Below, in pieces: positions 1 through 12,037 of a DNA stretch of 64,000 nucleotides. Location: NCBI GenBank assembly GCA_020747015.1, contig JAGTJM010000001.1, positions 1,240,001 through 1,304,000 on the forward strand, read 5' to 3'. A model generated the notes under the pieces. That model saw nothing but the letters and a program-made list of their open reading frames with translations. It was not told the origin of the DNA and searched no databases. The DNA comes from Pyrenochaeta sp. MPI-SDFR-AT-0127 (lineage: Eukaryota; Ascomycota; Dothideomycetes; Pleosporales; Cucurbitariaceae). The position numbers and the translations under genes are program-made. Numbering within the stretch: position 1 is the first letter of the stretch; each line of letters begins with the position of its first letter.

Positions 1-1495
1 ACCACGAGCGAGGGAATGACAGGATGCTGACCCGGGCCCAGGAGTGGCCCCCTAGACTCGGAATAAGAAGTCCGTGTATGACAGCCAGTGCCAACTGGCA
101 TCTCGTCAACAAGACGAGACGTGTGCCTATCGCGTGCTCTAGCACACCTGGCAGTGCAAGAGTGCTCCGAGCGAAATTGCGCTGCTCTGGAACCTCGGGG
201 TCATCTTCATGAAACGAGTCACAGGAGAGACGAGGGTTCAAGCCCAGAGGGTGCAGAAGCGCCATAATAGGCGAGGAGCCATGGAGGCTTTTAGTCGGCC
301 CACCATGTCGAACCGCAACCATGGCTACCTAGAAGCAAACGGCCGCCGTCGTCTCTCCGCCTCAAGAACCCGCAGTGCTCGTGACGGCGGTGAGGTTAAA
401 TGCTATGACGCACCGCAAAGTGGGCCGCCAGTTTGTCAGGAGAATTCATTCTTGTGTCGCGCGGTGACGATGAGAAACGCGGTGAGGTCAGCACGATTGA
501 GTGCTTTGCTCGACCGCGACTGCGCCCACAATCCGCAAGAGCATTCGCTTAGCAGCCCCGTTACAGGCAATGGTCATGTGGAAAGGTAAAATTAGACCCA
601 TCCCATGTCCAATGAGACGTCACTGACACAGGCACAGCCGCTCACCAGCCACGCTCCCGCATCGCGGGACCGGCCAAAGCGAAGGATTCGCGAATCAGAG
701 TGACGGCAGGCCGCACGACTGCGGAATGGCAGGACTGGGGCCAGTCCTCCCATGTCTCCCCGACAGAAGCGGTGGTCAAGCTGGCGCATCGTCCCAAATC
801 CGCTTCCTTTCGCCAGATCAAGATTGATGGCGCCCGCGCTCTGCATCCTTACTCGCCCATGCCCGCCTGCCCTGGTTGTAATTGGTATGGCTTGCTTTGT
901 TGGTGGGTCTAGTCGTGCAGGACAGGGGTCGGGCACACCGCGAGTCCTGGCGAGCCGTCCTACCAGAAAGTGGCCGGAGCTCGCGATCGAGGCGGGGACT
1001 TGACTTGATGGCGGACGGTAAACTTCTGCCTTTCCTTATTTTCCTAGCGTCGACTGACCGTCCCTAATCGGCCACATCCTGCCACAGGCCCAAGCTCCTG
1101 TAGGGCAGTAGACCTCCAGCAGGGGTTTGGCATGCGGTCGAGTGGCTTCGCGCACTGTCCTCGCTGGGGGCTATTGCGGTCCTGTCTGTGGCCTTATGTA
1201 TAAACTCAACTTCGCCCCCGAGGCACCGTCCTTCAGTTCCAGGCCCCCGATCAGCATAACATACCTTCATCCAGACCCATCTTTTCGCCTTGGATCACCC
1301 TTCAGGACCAAGTCCTTACCGCTTGTGACCTGTCCTTCGCTTGCCAGCCAGCCTTAGGGACTGCATCTCGGAAAGGACTATCCGCTGTCACTCGCCTCCC
1401 AAAGAAGCAAAGGATCTGCACAATCATCGACGATATTGGAATATCGCCGACCCGTGCGACGACTCCAGACTTCGATCGGCATCGTTTCAGGCAAG
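1..1495. other. upstream region of the C2H2 gene, no gene seen
   Basis: No reading frame here has recognisable protein character; the short frames present are unsupported. The last 300 bases are pyrimidine-rich and probably hold the promoter and 5' leader of the C2H2 gene at 1679. Confidence 0.5.
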
Positions 1496-1611
1496 GTAAG
1501 CTTTCCCCTGTCGGTCGCTTCCACCACACCCTAGCCCTACCAAAGAACATTATCAATCGATCGAATCGCACCTCTTTTATTGCTTATGCTGACTTGAACT
1601 GTGTAATTAAG
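1496..1611 (+). other. probable 5'UTR intron of the C2H2 gene
   Basis: A GTAAGC donor at 1496 follows CAAG. A GCTGAC branch-like motif lies near 1588 and an AAG acceptor ends at 1611, 67 bases before the start codon. The signals match coding introns of neighbouring genes, but the acceptor base is weak and nothing coding depends on it. Confidence 0.4.
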
Positions 1612-1678
1612 GATTGAGCACCCGCTCAACATATAATCCTTTGACCTACGTCGTTCCGCCTTCACAACATCGCTCATC

Positions 1679-3913
1679 ATGGTTGACTACGTTCCATACC
1701 CACCGAGCATGCCTCATGATTTCGAGCTCTACTCAAACCAGCAGGAGCAGCACCTGGAGTTCCACACTAGCCAACCTTTCCTGCCATCCACAACATACGG
1801 TATGGACCAAACATTCAGCGCTCCATACGATCCCATGGTTCCCCTGGCGGAAGCACCAAGACCTCAAGATCTGCAGTTCCACTATGATGCAATTGCCCAA
1901 GGGGTCAAGCCATTCCAATACCAGACTCCAGCCGGATCCCCTAACTCCTCACTACACTCGTTTCATGATCAGCCTCCAGTCCTCTCAGCTTCCTCAGAGT
2001 CTGGTGCCTCTGTGTCCTCCTCCGCAATGCACTCTCCATCACTTGCGCCGCAATTCAACGAGCCCTGGAATCCAATGGGCCTTGGGCTCACATCAACCTT
2101 CGAGTATCCTGGCATGGTTGCAAGTGAGAAGACCTTTGTGGGTGAGTCAACTGTTCATTCGACGAGATCGTCATCCTCTTCCATTGCGTCTCCTTCAACA
2201 CCTCGTTCAGAGACGCATGTTTTCAGAACGCCCATCACACCGGCTTCAGCAAGCTGGTCTTCAGTGAGGTCAAGCGAGCGAAGAAACTCCCTTTTGTCGA
2301 ATGAAGTCCGCATTCGAGACATCCCATCAACATCTTCTTCTTCAGTCAACTCACTTCCACATTTCTCTCAATCATTTTCATCTTGTCGGTTTCCTCCCAG
2401 TGCTGTGAACTCATCTGTGTTGAATGCGAGAACTAACGGAGTCCAAGCAGACCCCACTTTGATCCAACCATTCGCATTCCCACCACACAGCCCTTACCCT
2501 GAGATCAGAACAACTCCATCTCCTTACTTCCCGGTCATTGAACAACCACCTTCTCCAGCTCTTTCTCAAATCTCCTCGCATAGCCAGCGTCCTGGCTCAG
2601 CGCGCATCAAGCGAGGCAGCGCCAGCCCTTATCTCCATACTCAACAATACCAGCCCTACCCACAGTTCAATGGACAACGGCGAAGCTCGGTCAACTCTCT
2701 CCACTCCCATAACTCAGGCACAAGCCGCAAGAGTGGTAGTAGTTACGAGCTGGACGATGAGACACGCGAGAAGGGTCTCTGCCCACTCCCCGAGTGCGGA
2801 CGCGTGTTCAAGGACTTGAAGGCACACATGCTTACCCACCAAAACGAACGGCCAGAGAAGTGCCCGATCACGACCTGCGAATACCACATCAAGGGCTTCG
2901 CCAGGAAGTACGACAAGAACAGGCACACTCTCACTCACTACAAAGGCACTATGGTCTGCGGCTTCTGCCCTGGCAGTGGATCGGCTGCAGAGAAGAGCTT
3001 CAACCGTGCCGATGTCTTCAAGAGACATCTTACTTCTGTCCACGGCGTCGAGCAAAGTCCTCCCAATAGCCGCAAGAAGAGCCCATCTGGTCGCAAGGCA
3101 TTCAGTGGACAGAACAATGTCGCTGGTACTTGCTCAACCTGCTCAGTAACCTTCGCCAACGCACAAGAGTTCTACGAACATCTCGACGACTGTGTGCTCC
3201 GTGTCGTTCAACAAGCCGACCCAAGCGAGGCCATTAACCAGCGCCTCCTCACTTCCGTCGCCGAGGACAGGGATGTAACCGAGACTCTTGACCGCAACGG
3301 TCTCTCCAAGAGCATCGAGTACACTGTCCCCAGCTATGACGACGACGACGAAGACGACGAGGAAGATGAGATCGACAATGATGACCACGACGACGCCACA
3401 TACGGTGTCCGACGCTCTCGCAATGGCAAGGGTAGCATCAAGTCCACGAAAGGCCATTGACAATTAACACATCCCCGAGGTGTCGGCTCATCGCAGCACG
3501 TCGGGGGTGGTAACTCCAACCCCTCTAAAGTCACTAAGACACAAAAGGGTCCTCGGTCTGGCCTTACCTTCTCCAAAGGCGGTGTTGCCATCACCGGCTC
3601 TGGGCGCAAGAAGCGCAAAAACTACCCTGTCTCCTGGGGCTGCTCGACAGACAAGATGAAGATGAAGAAGCGCGTTTTGTGTGTCTACGATGGCGCACGC
3701 CGTCTGTGGAAGGACGACATGATGCTCGACCAAGAGTTCGAGGTCCGCATGAAGCTGCCCGATGGCAAGTCATACGTTACAGACCTTGATGTCCAGACAC
3801 TGAAGCGCGCCGAGGCGCTGCACGGTGCTACGCCAGAGGAACGGGGTCCTTGGGTCCCGGATAACACCATGGGTGCCATTGACGCGCCATCCATGGAGGA
3901 ATTTATGATTTGA
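1679..3913 (+). CDS. C2H2 zinc-finger transcription factor
   Basis: Probable nuclear DNA-binding regulator. Two exons, 1679-3431 and 3480-3913, give 728 residues. The 48-nt intron (GTAGCA donor, TTGAC branch, GAG acceptor) removes the in-frame TGA at 3458, and both exons share a frame. About 365 residues of Ser/Pro/Gln-rich, low-complexity sequence precede a cluster of Cys/His fingers at about residues 366-455: a CPLPEC finger, a CPITTC finger with HTLTH, and a CGFCPG finger with HLTSVH. A further CSTCSVTF motif ends at about residue 504 with a Cys rather than a His. A very acidic Asp/Glu run near residues 550-575 may be an activation or nucleosome-contact segment. The C-terminal exon is basic, then ordered, and has no domain I can name. 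The weak donor makes the splice the least certain part; without it the protein ends after 593 residues. Confidence 0.85.
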
Positions 3914-6385
3914 GTTTCGACTACCACTGCATTTTTTAAGCGATACGGATATGGGTTGGGCCTGGAAGGATACTTTTAAAAAAGGTTACATGGCATCATG
4001 GTCGACCCGTACACAGAAACGCGATGACAACGAACAACACCCTTTTGTTGTACTACCACTTCTTTGTTCATGACCTTTTTTTAAGGCTTGACTGGAACAG
4101 TCTTGCTTTTTGATTACGACGGCGCTTTCTGTTTTTCTTTGGATCGATACCACTTTGCTTTCGCTGGGAGGAATTTGTGCTTTTGGGTATTTTGATGGCA
4201 TGGCATTGCTACGAACTCACATGAGATTGTACGCCGGGAATGTTAATGTCTGGTCGTGCTGTGCGCGGAGACGTAGGATCTGAAACTGAATCTATTCATA
4301 ATTATCAACTTCACCTTCTTTGTGCCTTGAACCACTGTGAACATCGTGTCAGTGACTGGGTGAACTTACCATACACTTTGACGAAGAAGAGTGTTGCTGA
4401 ACGCATACAGGCGTAAATGTCTGGCATAGACACGAGTACCTTGTTGTCGCAAAAGCGCAAAGTAACGCAGTAAGCCGGGGCACTAGGGCGTTACCCGGCG
4501 CCTTTATATATTTCCAACCCACCACGATGGTCACTACGCCTCGTCCCTGCATCTGCATAGAAGATCGCTCCACACCCAAGGAAGCGTTCTTACATTCGGT
4601 ACTCCAACTTGCGTCACCCTCACCAATGCGTCAACGGAGTGCACTTATTCCCGCTATCCGGACGTCTTGGCCAGCCACCAGCTGACGATGAGGCACAACT
4701 ACTTCCCACATCCGGCATGATCTGCGGGCAGCTGAGCGGTGAATACGTCCTCAGCACCGCAGGGAGTGCTCGATTGGGTGATTGAGGAGCTACTCACAGC
4801 GCTTCTGGAATGGCGGTGGGAATGAGATGAGTGATCGTGATGCCTTGGGTAGTAGGGTAATTTTTGTTTGGTGGAGCGGTGGTGTGGTGGTGTCAGATAA
4901 AAAGGCAGACTTTAGACTTGGCGTTCAAACCACTACGATGTTTCTAGGCCCAGAGAGTGTAGGGCTTTATCAATTTTGAGGGAGAGATCAAGACCTGAAA
5001 AACTTTAAATTGTTCATCATGAACCACCGGCTTAGTCTGCACTGATTCAACGGTTTTGGTAGCGAGGTCTATGGTTACATGTGGGTACGGACTATTGCAT
5101 GTCGCCTCAAGCGCACGCAAGAGATGAGAATTACAATGTGAGAACGCTGTAAAAATAACTAAGATGTATTGAGAAGGAATAATTGTGGATCTACTTGCCA
5201 TCATACGCTCCGCCACCTGACACTCTCCATCCCCTCAGGGTAATGATACGGTGTCAAAGCAGCATCATTTTGCTAAACTGGATTTTGATCATATACTAAT
5301 GATCCAGATGTTCTTCTCAATAGGTGGGATACCATTCAGCAGACTCGAACTTGTTGATATAACGATCATAATATTTATGATTATAAAGGTTGGCCGGGCT
5401 TCGAGTGCAGTGCGTGAGTTGTACTCATACCCACATTCCAGCTTGCTTTGCAATCAGTGATCCTACATGGCCTGCCTCTCTGTTGATAAGGTTTCGCCTG
5501 CATACACTTATAATGCTTCACCACTATTACACAACCATAGGTGTAAGTTTTAGAGGGTCTTAAAGAATCCAGAATGTGGGTTTGGATAGACGCTTATCAT
5601 GCAGCGAACCGTTTACACAGCCTCCTAAGCCCGCATATGGATGTTGAAGCACGCAAGCTTATCAATTGTACCCTGGAGTTGTGAAAGAACGTTTTGGTGG
5701 AGATTCTCATATAAGATTTGAACTGATCCCAGCTCTTCTGGGTATACCCGTTCCATGATGGTGCATCGCTGCTTGCGAGGTATTTCTCAGGAACCGGGTT
5801 GAGATGGGCGTGTGTTGAGTGACCTAGTACATCCTAGCGGTTTCTATAAGGTGAGTATCTCGTCTTGCAAGATCTGTTCGTCTTCTGAGATTTGCTGGCA
5901 TCTTCCTACTTTTCCGTAAACTCAGCTTGGAATAGAGTGCGGTGTACACCTTCAAACAACGAAGAAAGGGGTCAGTGATTGCGAGGCTCACTGCCAACGG
6001 GCTGAATTGCCCATTTGTTTGCCGAGTCGATGCCTGAGGCTATTACACTAATACTAGCATTGAGAAATTGGGTGGTCCTTAGGATGTGTGAGCCTGAGCT
6101 GCATAGATGATTTTTGGAGCAGAAAGAGAATCACTAATGGCACAAAAACATGAAACACATGTGAAAATTTGTCTTTTGGTGTATTCAATGCCTTCTTGGG
6201 AACGAATAAAGCCACTTTTCAGTGCTTTGGGGACGGCGATGGTGGTCAAAGGGGTGACCAACGACGATGGGGTGGCCTGGTGGCTTAGTCATACGCCCCG
6301 CCGTGGGGAAGGCAGCAGCGACTCAGGTACCTTGGAGCTGTATCGCTCCGTAGCAGGCCACACAACAAACCTGTTAACCTCAACC
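3914..6385. other. 2.5-kb intergenic region, no gene seen
   Basis: This is AT-richer than its flanks. It holds the 3' end of the C2H2 gene and the promoter of csn1. No reading frame longer than about 90 codons has protein character, and I found no tRNA-like A/B boxes or array. Confidence 0.5.
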
Positions 6386-7954
6386 ATGGCTTCGAATGTC
6401 GAGCAGTCGCCTTTCTTCCAACAGCAAAGGGCAAAAGGCGAAGTAGTAGTCAAAGGTTAGATTGCTCACGGCTCACCAAAGCTCCGCTAACTCAAGTAGA
6501 CCCGCCCAAGTTTGACCTCGAATCATACATTGCCAACTATGCTGGTATAGCCTTCACAACGTTCATGGAGCTGGGTGTAGCCACTCACATGTTATTAGGT
6601 TTCACACGTATCGATCGCCTCCACCACATCGGTGCTCATTCGCCATACCTCGCCGTAGACGCATACCGGCTGGCCATTGCGGAGGCAAAGAGGGGCAAGA
6701 ATGTTAGCCTGTACATAAATCTAGTTGAGGAGTTCAGCGGCATTGCACCCCAAGATCCTGCAGCCTTGACAGACACAGCATGGGCGGAGAAGAAGACACG
6801 CGAGACACAGCAGGAGCAGGACAGACTGGAGCATGAGTTGAAGTCATACAAGAACAACCTGATTAAAGAGAGCATACGGGTGTGTGAGCAACAAACAGGG
6901 TATATCGAAGGCCAAAAAGCTAATGCGGTTGCAGATGGGCAATGAAGATCTCGGCCACTTCTACTACGATACCGGCGATTACAGCAATGCGCACAAAGCC
7001 TATATGAAGATGCGTGAGCATTGCACCTCAAATAAGCACCTCGCCGATATGACCCTCCGCCTCGTATACGTCAGCATCGCACAAAAGTCATGGCTGGGCG
7101 TACAGTCAAACCTGGCCAAGGTGGACGCTGCACAACTCAAGGGCGAGGAGAAGACCAAGCTTGAGCCTATAGTGTCTGCTTGCAATGGGCTTTCTCATAT
7201 GGCGATTGGGAACTACCGCGAAGCCGCAACACATTTCTTGGGTACTTCACCGGCATATCTTACTGCCGAGCCCGCCGCAAACATCTCATGGCAGAAGGAG
7301 GTCCTATCCGGTAACGATGTGGCCGTATATGGCGGTCTTTGCGCGCTGGCTTCAATGGATCGAAGCGACCTACAAAATAGGGTCCTCGCCAACAGCGAGT
7401 TCCGTAACTTTCTCGAGCTTGAACCACACATCCGTCGCGCCATCAACCTATTCTGCAACTCAAAGTACAGCGCCTGCCTCGAAGTGCTCGAGGGCTACCG
7501 CAGCGACTACTATCTAGATGTCTACTTGTCCAAGGTGCTCAACACAATCTACGGGCGCATTCGAACGAAGAGCATTGTGCAGTATTTCATACCATTCAGC
7601 TGTGTCACACTCGACGAGATGGCCTCCAAGTTTCCAGCCGGAGAACAATCCACTATCGAGAATGAATTAGAAGCCATGATCAACAACAAGACACTTGACG
7701 CACGAATAGACCTTGTCGACCGGCTACTAATCTCCCCACCAACAAATCCCCGCCACGATGTACATGCAGACGCACTCGCTATGGCCGAGTCGTACGATCA
7801 CACACTTCGTCTTCGGATGACGCGTCTTAACATGCTGGCTGCAGGCATGGAGGTCCAAATGCAGAAGGGATCGGGGGAGAAGATTGCAGCTGGTATGGGT
7901 GAAGGGATTGGTGCGAGTCTGCGAGGTCTGGGCTCGAAGATGGGCTTCACTTAG
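6386..7954 (+). CDS. csn1: COP9 signalosome complex subunit 1 (PCI domain)
   Basis: CSN1 is a scaffold subunit of the COP9 signalosome, which removes Nedd8 from cullins and so tunes cullin-RING ubiquitin ligases; in fungi it affects development and secondary metabolism. Three exons, 6386-6455, 6500-6879 and 6935-7954, join in frame to 489 residues, normal for the family. Intron 1 has GTTAGA, a GCTAAC branch and a GTAG acceptor; intron 2 has GTGTGT and GCAG. Family evidence is the helical N-terminal half and the stretch around the second splice site, ESIR then MGNEDLGHFYYDTGDYSNA, which is the TPR-like CSN1/Rpn7 signature. The C-terminal third (about residues 290-420) has the PCI winged-helix pattern, ending in a Gly-rich tail. 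It converges on the Zn2Cys6 gene at 8491. Confidence 0.9.
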
Positions 7955-8490
7955 GAAGAAGATGAGCCCTTGGAGATAGGTCAGCATGCCGAATCTATGA
8001 GGCAGAAGCTTGGGCGTAGATCTTAGCGGTCAGCATTGCAAGGCGTTTTAAAGCGACATGGCGCAAAGTTCAAGGTGGATAACAGATGTTTCGCATAACG
8101 TCTAGCAAGACGGGGGCAGGCATAGCAATCGAGTAATAAATGGAGAAGAATGCAGACATAGAGCACACATATCGTTGACATGTCCATGTCAGCAACCGGT
8201 GCCTTTGATCGTGGGAGAATAGATTGCACCTCGCCATGCTCCAAAGGAAGATGACATGAAATCGTCTTGGGATGCTCAACATTGACAAAGACAAGCTACG
8301 TTTGGGTATATAAAGGTCCACCATGCAACGCCACGCTTCCAAAACATAAGATTGGATCAATATTGATATGCAACAGAAAAATGACGCCATTATTATGCCT
8401 GAGAATCTGTCACTCATTACTCGTTTCCACACTGACAATATGTAGTGCATAAAAGGCACCACGCGCATTTTTGGTGTGTATAAGCCTAAA
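7955..8490. other. convergent intergenic region
   Basis: Shared 3' region of csn1 and the minus-strand regulator. AT-rich, no gene seen. Confidence 0.5.
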
Positions 8491-8572
8491 TTAGCGAAAC
8501 ACGCCAGGCCCTCTAGCTGTGGCCCATTGGCCTTGTTGTTGTTGTTGCTGCTGCTGCTGTTGTTGCTGTTGT

Positions 8573-8619
<47 letters not shown>

Positions 8620-10966
8620 ATGTTGATGTTGCTGTTGCTGCTGCTGCTGCTGCTGCTGTTGCTGTGCGTTCTGATAACCATAGTATGTTGCAGGCTGCCA
8701 TGTGAAGTCGCTACGGCCATATGGATTATTCGCCTCTACTGGTGGCGCGGTAGGCGTGAGCCCTGGATTTGGAGCATGCAATTGGTGACTCGGCTGGGGT
8801 TGGGTTGGTGTTTGCGGGAGATGTTGATTGTTTGGTGACGCTATTGGGTTCTGGTTCGATAATGGATTTGGTGTTGCCATTGAGTTCTGTGTTGGCATCG
8901 AATTCTGCGCTGGCAAACCATTTTGTGGTATTGGGTGATTGATGGCGCCGTATGGAGAGTGGGTAGTGTGCGTGGCATTGAAATAAGCTTGAGGTTGTGC
9001 CAGACCAGGTTGCATTTGTTGTGTAGCGGCTGCTTGGAGGTGCTGTTGTGCAGACTGCATTTGTTGTGAGGCCTGGAGTGGTTGTTTTGGCGTTTGCAGA
9101 CGCTGCTGCGGCGATTGCGTGTCTATCTTGAAAGCCATCTGCTGAGGGCTTCCGAGGCCGCGCTGCTTGTTCTGATTGAGTTGTTGAAGTTGTTGGCGGT
9201 GAGTGGATGGAACTTGCTGGCGCTGCTGCTGCGGTATATGCTGAGTCTGAGACTGCGACAACTGAGGCCGATGGTGGGACTGAACCTGAGCCTGAGCCTG
9301 AGCCTGTAATTGCGGTTGGGACTGAGGTCGCGACACCAATTGTGGCGTCTGTATGGGAGTGCTCGCAGCTCGTTTCTCTGATTCTAATTCCTGTATCCTT
9401 GCTTTGGCTTCCTCCAACTCCTTCTTCATTTTCTCTAGTTCAGAAAGCTCATTGTTTACAGACTGTGCCTGGCGTACCGTCTCAATGGCCTCGATTGGTT
9501 GACGCTGATCTTCTGTATTGGCGAGCTCAGAGTAGAAGCATTGTCGTTTCTTGTCGGTGCATGTTTGACAGATAGGTCGGGTACCATCGCACTGGAAAGC
9601 GTGTTAGTCTCAATCGTGCCATGCGCTCAATGTCGTGACTCACTTTTGTTTTCTTGGCTTTACAAACATCACAACTGTTTCTCGGTCGCTTTCGTTGCTG
9701 TGTTGGCTGAGGCTGCACTTGCGTCTGGACATGCAAGACGGGCGGCTCTGGGATGGCAAGGGGTTGCTGTGGAGGCGGAAGGGGACCTGGTTGTGGTGGC
9801 TGTGGCGGCGCAGGCGCATCCACCTGGATCAGCTCAAGTAGAGATCTCAGACTCTGTGCCCTGAGATCGCTCTCGAGAGACGTGTTGGATGGCTTTTTGA
9901 CTTCTGGCTTGGGCTTCTTCTTTTTGAGTTTCGACCCCGGCTCAGATTCCTCACTGTCCGCTTTCATGGTCCGTGGGCGACTGGCAAGCCTGTCCAGGGC
10001 TTCTGGATCGTGCACCTCCATGAATTTGCGCCGCTTCGAGTCTTTGCGTGGAGGCGGGGCTCGTTCTTCGTATGTCTTGTGTAACGGCACGTGCTTGTAG
10101 AAGACGTCGAGGGTGTTTTTGGTGGCAGAGAACTTGATGGAAAGGACGCCTTTGCAGTCGTACACTGGCTTGGTCGCACGCTTCCCTAGCTTTGCGCCCT
10201 TTCCATTTGCAGCACGGTCCTTGTTGAGCAGCGAGTCGTTGCAATAGTAGGAGAAGCGGAAGCTGTCGTCCTCTCTACTGTTCCAGCAATTGTGGAAGCT
10301 GTAGCGGTAGCCGTCGATGCGTTGGATTGAGTCGACACAGCACTTGGCGATGGCTCTCTGCTTCCGCATCTTCTCTTTTGGGTCTGCTGTGGGCGCCAGT
10401 GCCTCCATGATGCTCAGGCTGACCTTGTATTCGGGCGTCTTGGTGGCCGTGTGTGGGGCGGAGTCGTTGGACTCGGTCGTCTGGGAGAAGGTGGGCAGAG
10501 CAAGGGCCATTGCGGGGTCCGACATGGCCGGGTAGGTATTCGAGGGGCCGCCATACTGCGAGGGCAGGCCATTGTTCGCAGGCTGGTAGCCGGGGGGAGC
10601 GTGGTGGTTGTGGTGACTGTGGTGTTGGGCGACGAGGTGGGGCTGGGGCTGCTGTGCTGTCTGTAGAGGCGGTGCTGGGTTTGGATTCTGGTTCTTGGGC
10701 GCAGGAGCCGAGACCATGAAGCTGGTGCCGATCCAAAAAGATAGCTGTGCTTCGGTATGCTCGGGCTCTGGGGGCGGGCTGTTCAGGTAGTCGCGCAATG
10801 ACGTCTCAAACTCATCCATGGACGTGACATGGTATGGGACCGTTTTTGCCAACGCGTCTCGCGGTTGACGGCCACGGGCGAGCTGGACAGGCTGAGCAGG
10901 CCAGAGGGCGGCATCGTTGGCATCGCGGAACGAGTTTGTCGGTTGCCCATGGCTGTCAATCTCCAT
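8491..10966 (-). CDS. regulator with a mid-protein Zn2Cys6 cluster, coiled coil and poly-Q tail
   Basis: Two exons on the minus strand, 10966-9644 and 9591-8491, separated by a 52-nt intron (GTGAGT donor, CCAG acceptor), give 807 residues. The splice falls inside the zinc cluster and completes a perfect C-x2-C-x6-C-x6-C-x2-C-x6-C at residues 432-459. Most fungal Zn2Cys6 proteins carry the cluster near the N-terminus; here it is central. Before it, at about residues 220-310, lies a conserved-looking block with FRFSYYC, YDCKG and YKHVPLH, that is C..C..H-x3-H, followed by a basic Lys/Arg stretch. After the cluster comes a short coiled coil (EKMKKELEEAKARIQELE), then Gln/Pro/Asn-rich sequence ending in an almost pure Gln tract and a short unique tail. 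The start is the first ATG of the frame; upstream in-frame codons contain no ATG. Probably a nuclear DNA-binding protein; target unknown. Confidence 0.85.
8533..8670 (-). repeat. CAG/CAA (poly-Q) tract
   Basis: About 45 codons, mostly CAG and CAA with a few CAT, form the C-terminal glutamine tract of the Zn2Cys6 regulator. Mixed CAG/CAA use makes it less slippage-prone than a pure repeat, but length variation between strains is likely. Confidence 0.9.
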
Positions 10967-12037
10967 AGTAGTAGGTGGAGACGCAGGCCCAAGATGCAGG
11001 ACCGGGTGCACAGCAATAGAGGAGGTTAGGAGTGTCAGGTATTTGGAACGGGCTAATCTTGGCCCTTGCCCTAGTCACGCTGCTGCGACAAAGTATGAAC
11101 AGCCACCACAACACGAACACTTCATTCGCATCTACGCCAGCGACAACAGTGAAGACGGGCCCAGACAAATTTGAGATTTACTCTCCACATGTTCCTCCCA
11201 GGGAACAGTCGCTTCTCGCTGCACGCTCCGCAACCACATCTCAACCTCAGCTGCATCTTGGCAGTGCTGATCGCCCTAGGAACCCCAAGGTTCCCGCTGT
11301 CAGTGCCAATAGTGCGTTTCGCGGGCCATCTAGTTGCACCGGGACGATTTCCGGGCTCCTCGGTCTCTCTCTAGTCGTCTTGCTCAATCAATCTGGATCC
11401 ATGCTGGAATGAGCCACTGTTTAAATCAAGTCGCTACCAAAGGCCTGGGTGCGCACGTGACATTCGGCGGATGCCTGGAGCGTACGCAGGGCCACACCCA
11501 TGCAGAAGACTTGCAAAAGACTCATCGTCAGAGCCTCGCCTGGGCGTATCAAAGATGCTTTTGCGCCCTTCCAACATTCGCCCTTTCCCCCTTGGAGCAG
11601 CGACAAGGCGGGAAAGCATCCAAATGTGCACTTTTCCATCGTCAGGCAGCAGCCTGCGCCTCCCCGCTAAATTTGTCCATTTCAACTCATCGACAATGAC
11701 TAGGTACATAAGACTAAGTTCCAGCCATGCACTTCACTTTTGTCGTGCGCTCTCTTCCCCTCTTTGTCGATGCTTCATGCTTCCTTGTAGACTCCTGCCG
11801 AAGCCAGCCAAACCTCAATTTACACCCTGCTTCGCTCAAGTCTTTGCTCGGCGCATTGCTTCTACATCTTGCCATATTCGGTGGAGAGCAGACCGACATC
11901 ACAGACTGAACGTCGACTTCACGTACGTTTGTACTGTCCACCCAGCCAGCAGACAACCGAGGGGCGATCCAGGCCACCGCCGACAGTTGCTAGTCGTCCA
12001 CTCTGCGAACTGACATCGAACCAGAGCCACGGCAAGA
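10967..12037. promoter_or_regulatory. divergent promoter region
   Basis: 1.07 kb between the starts of two divergently transcribed genes, the minus-strand regulator and the DUF2828 gene. C/T-rich stretches near 11720-11830 suit a fungal core promoter. No specific operator is recognised. Confidence 0.5.

Noticed and set aside
3143..3463. Minus-strand frame antisense to the C2H2 gene
   Set aside because: Shadow of the acidic-codon run on the plus strand; no family character.
5270..5420. tRNA-like T-loop motifs (ACTCGAAC, GCTTCGAGTGC)
   Set aside because: No matching acceptor stem or anticodon arm could be folded around them by eye.
8476..8838. Plus-strand poly-leucine frame and overlapping poly-Asn or poly-Ala frames
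   Set aside because: They are antisense or frame-shifted readings of the CAG/CAA tract of the Zn2Cys6 regulator.
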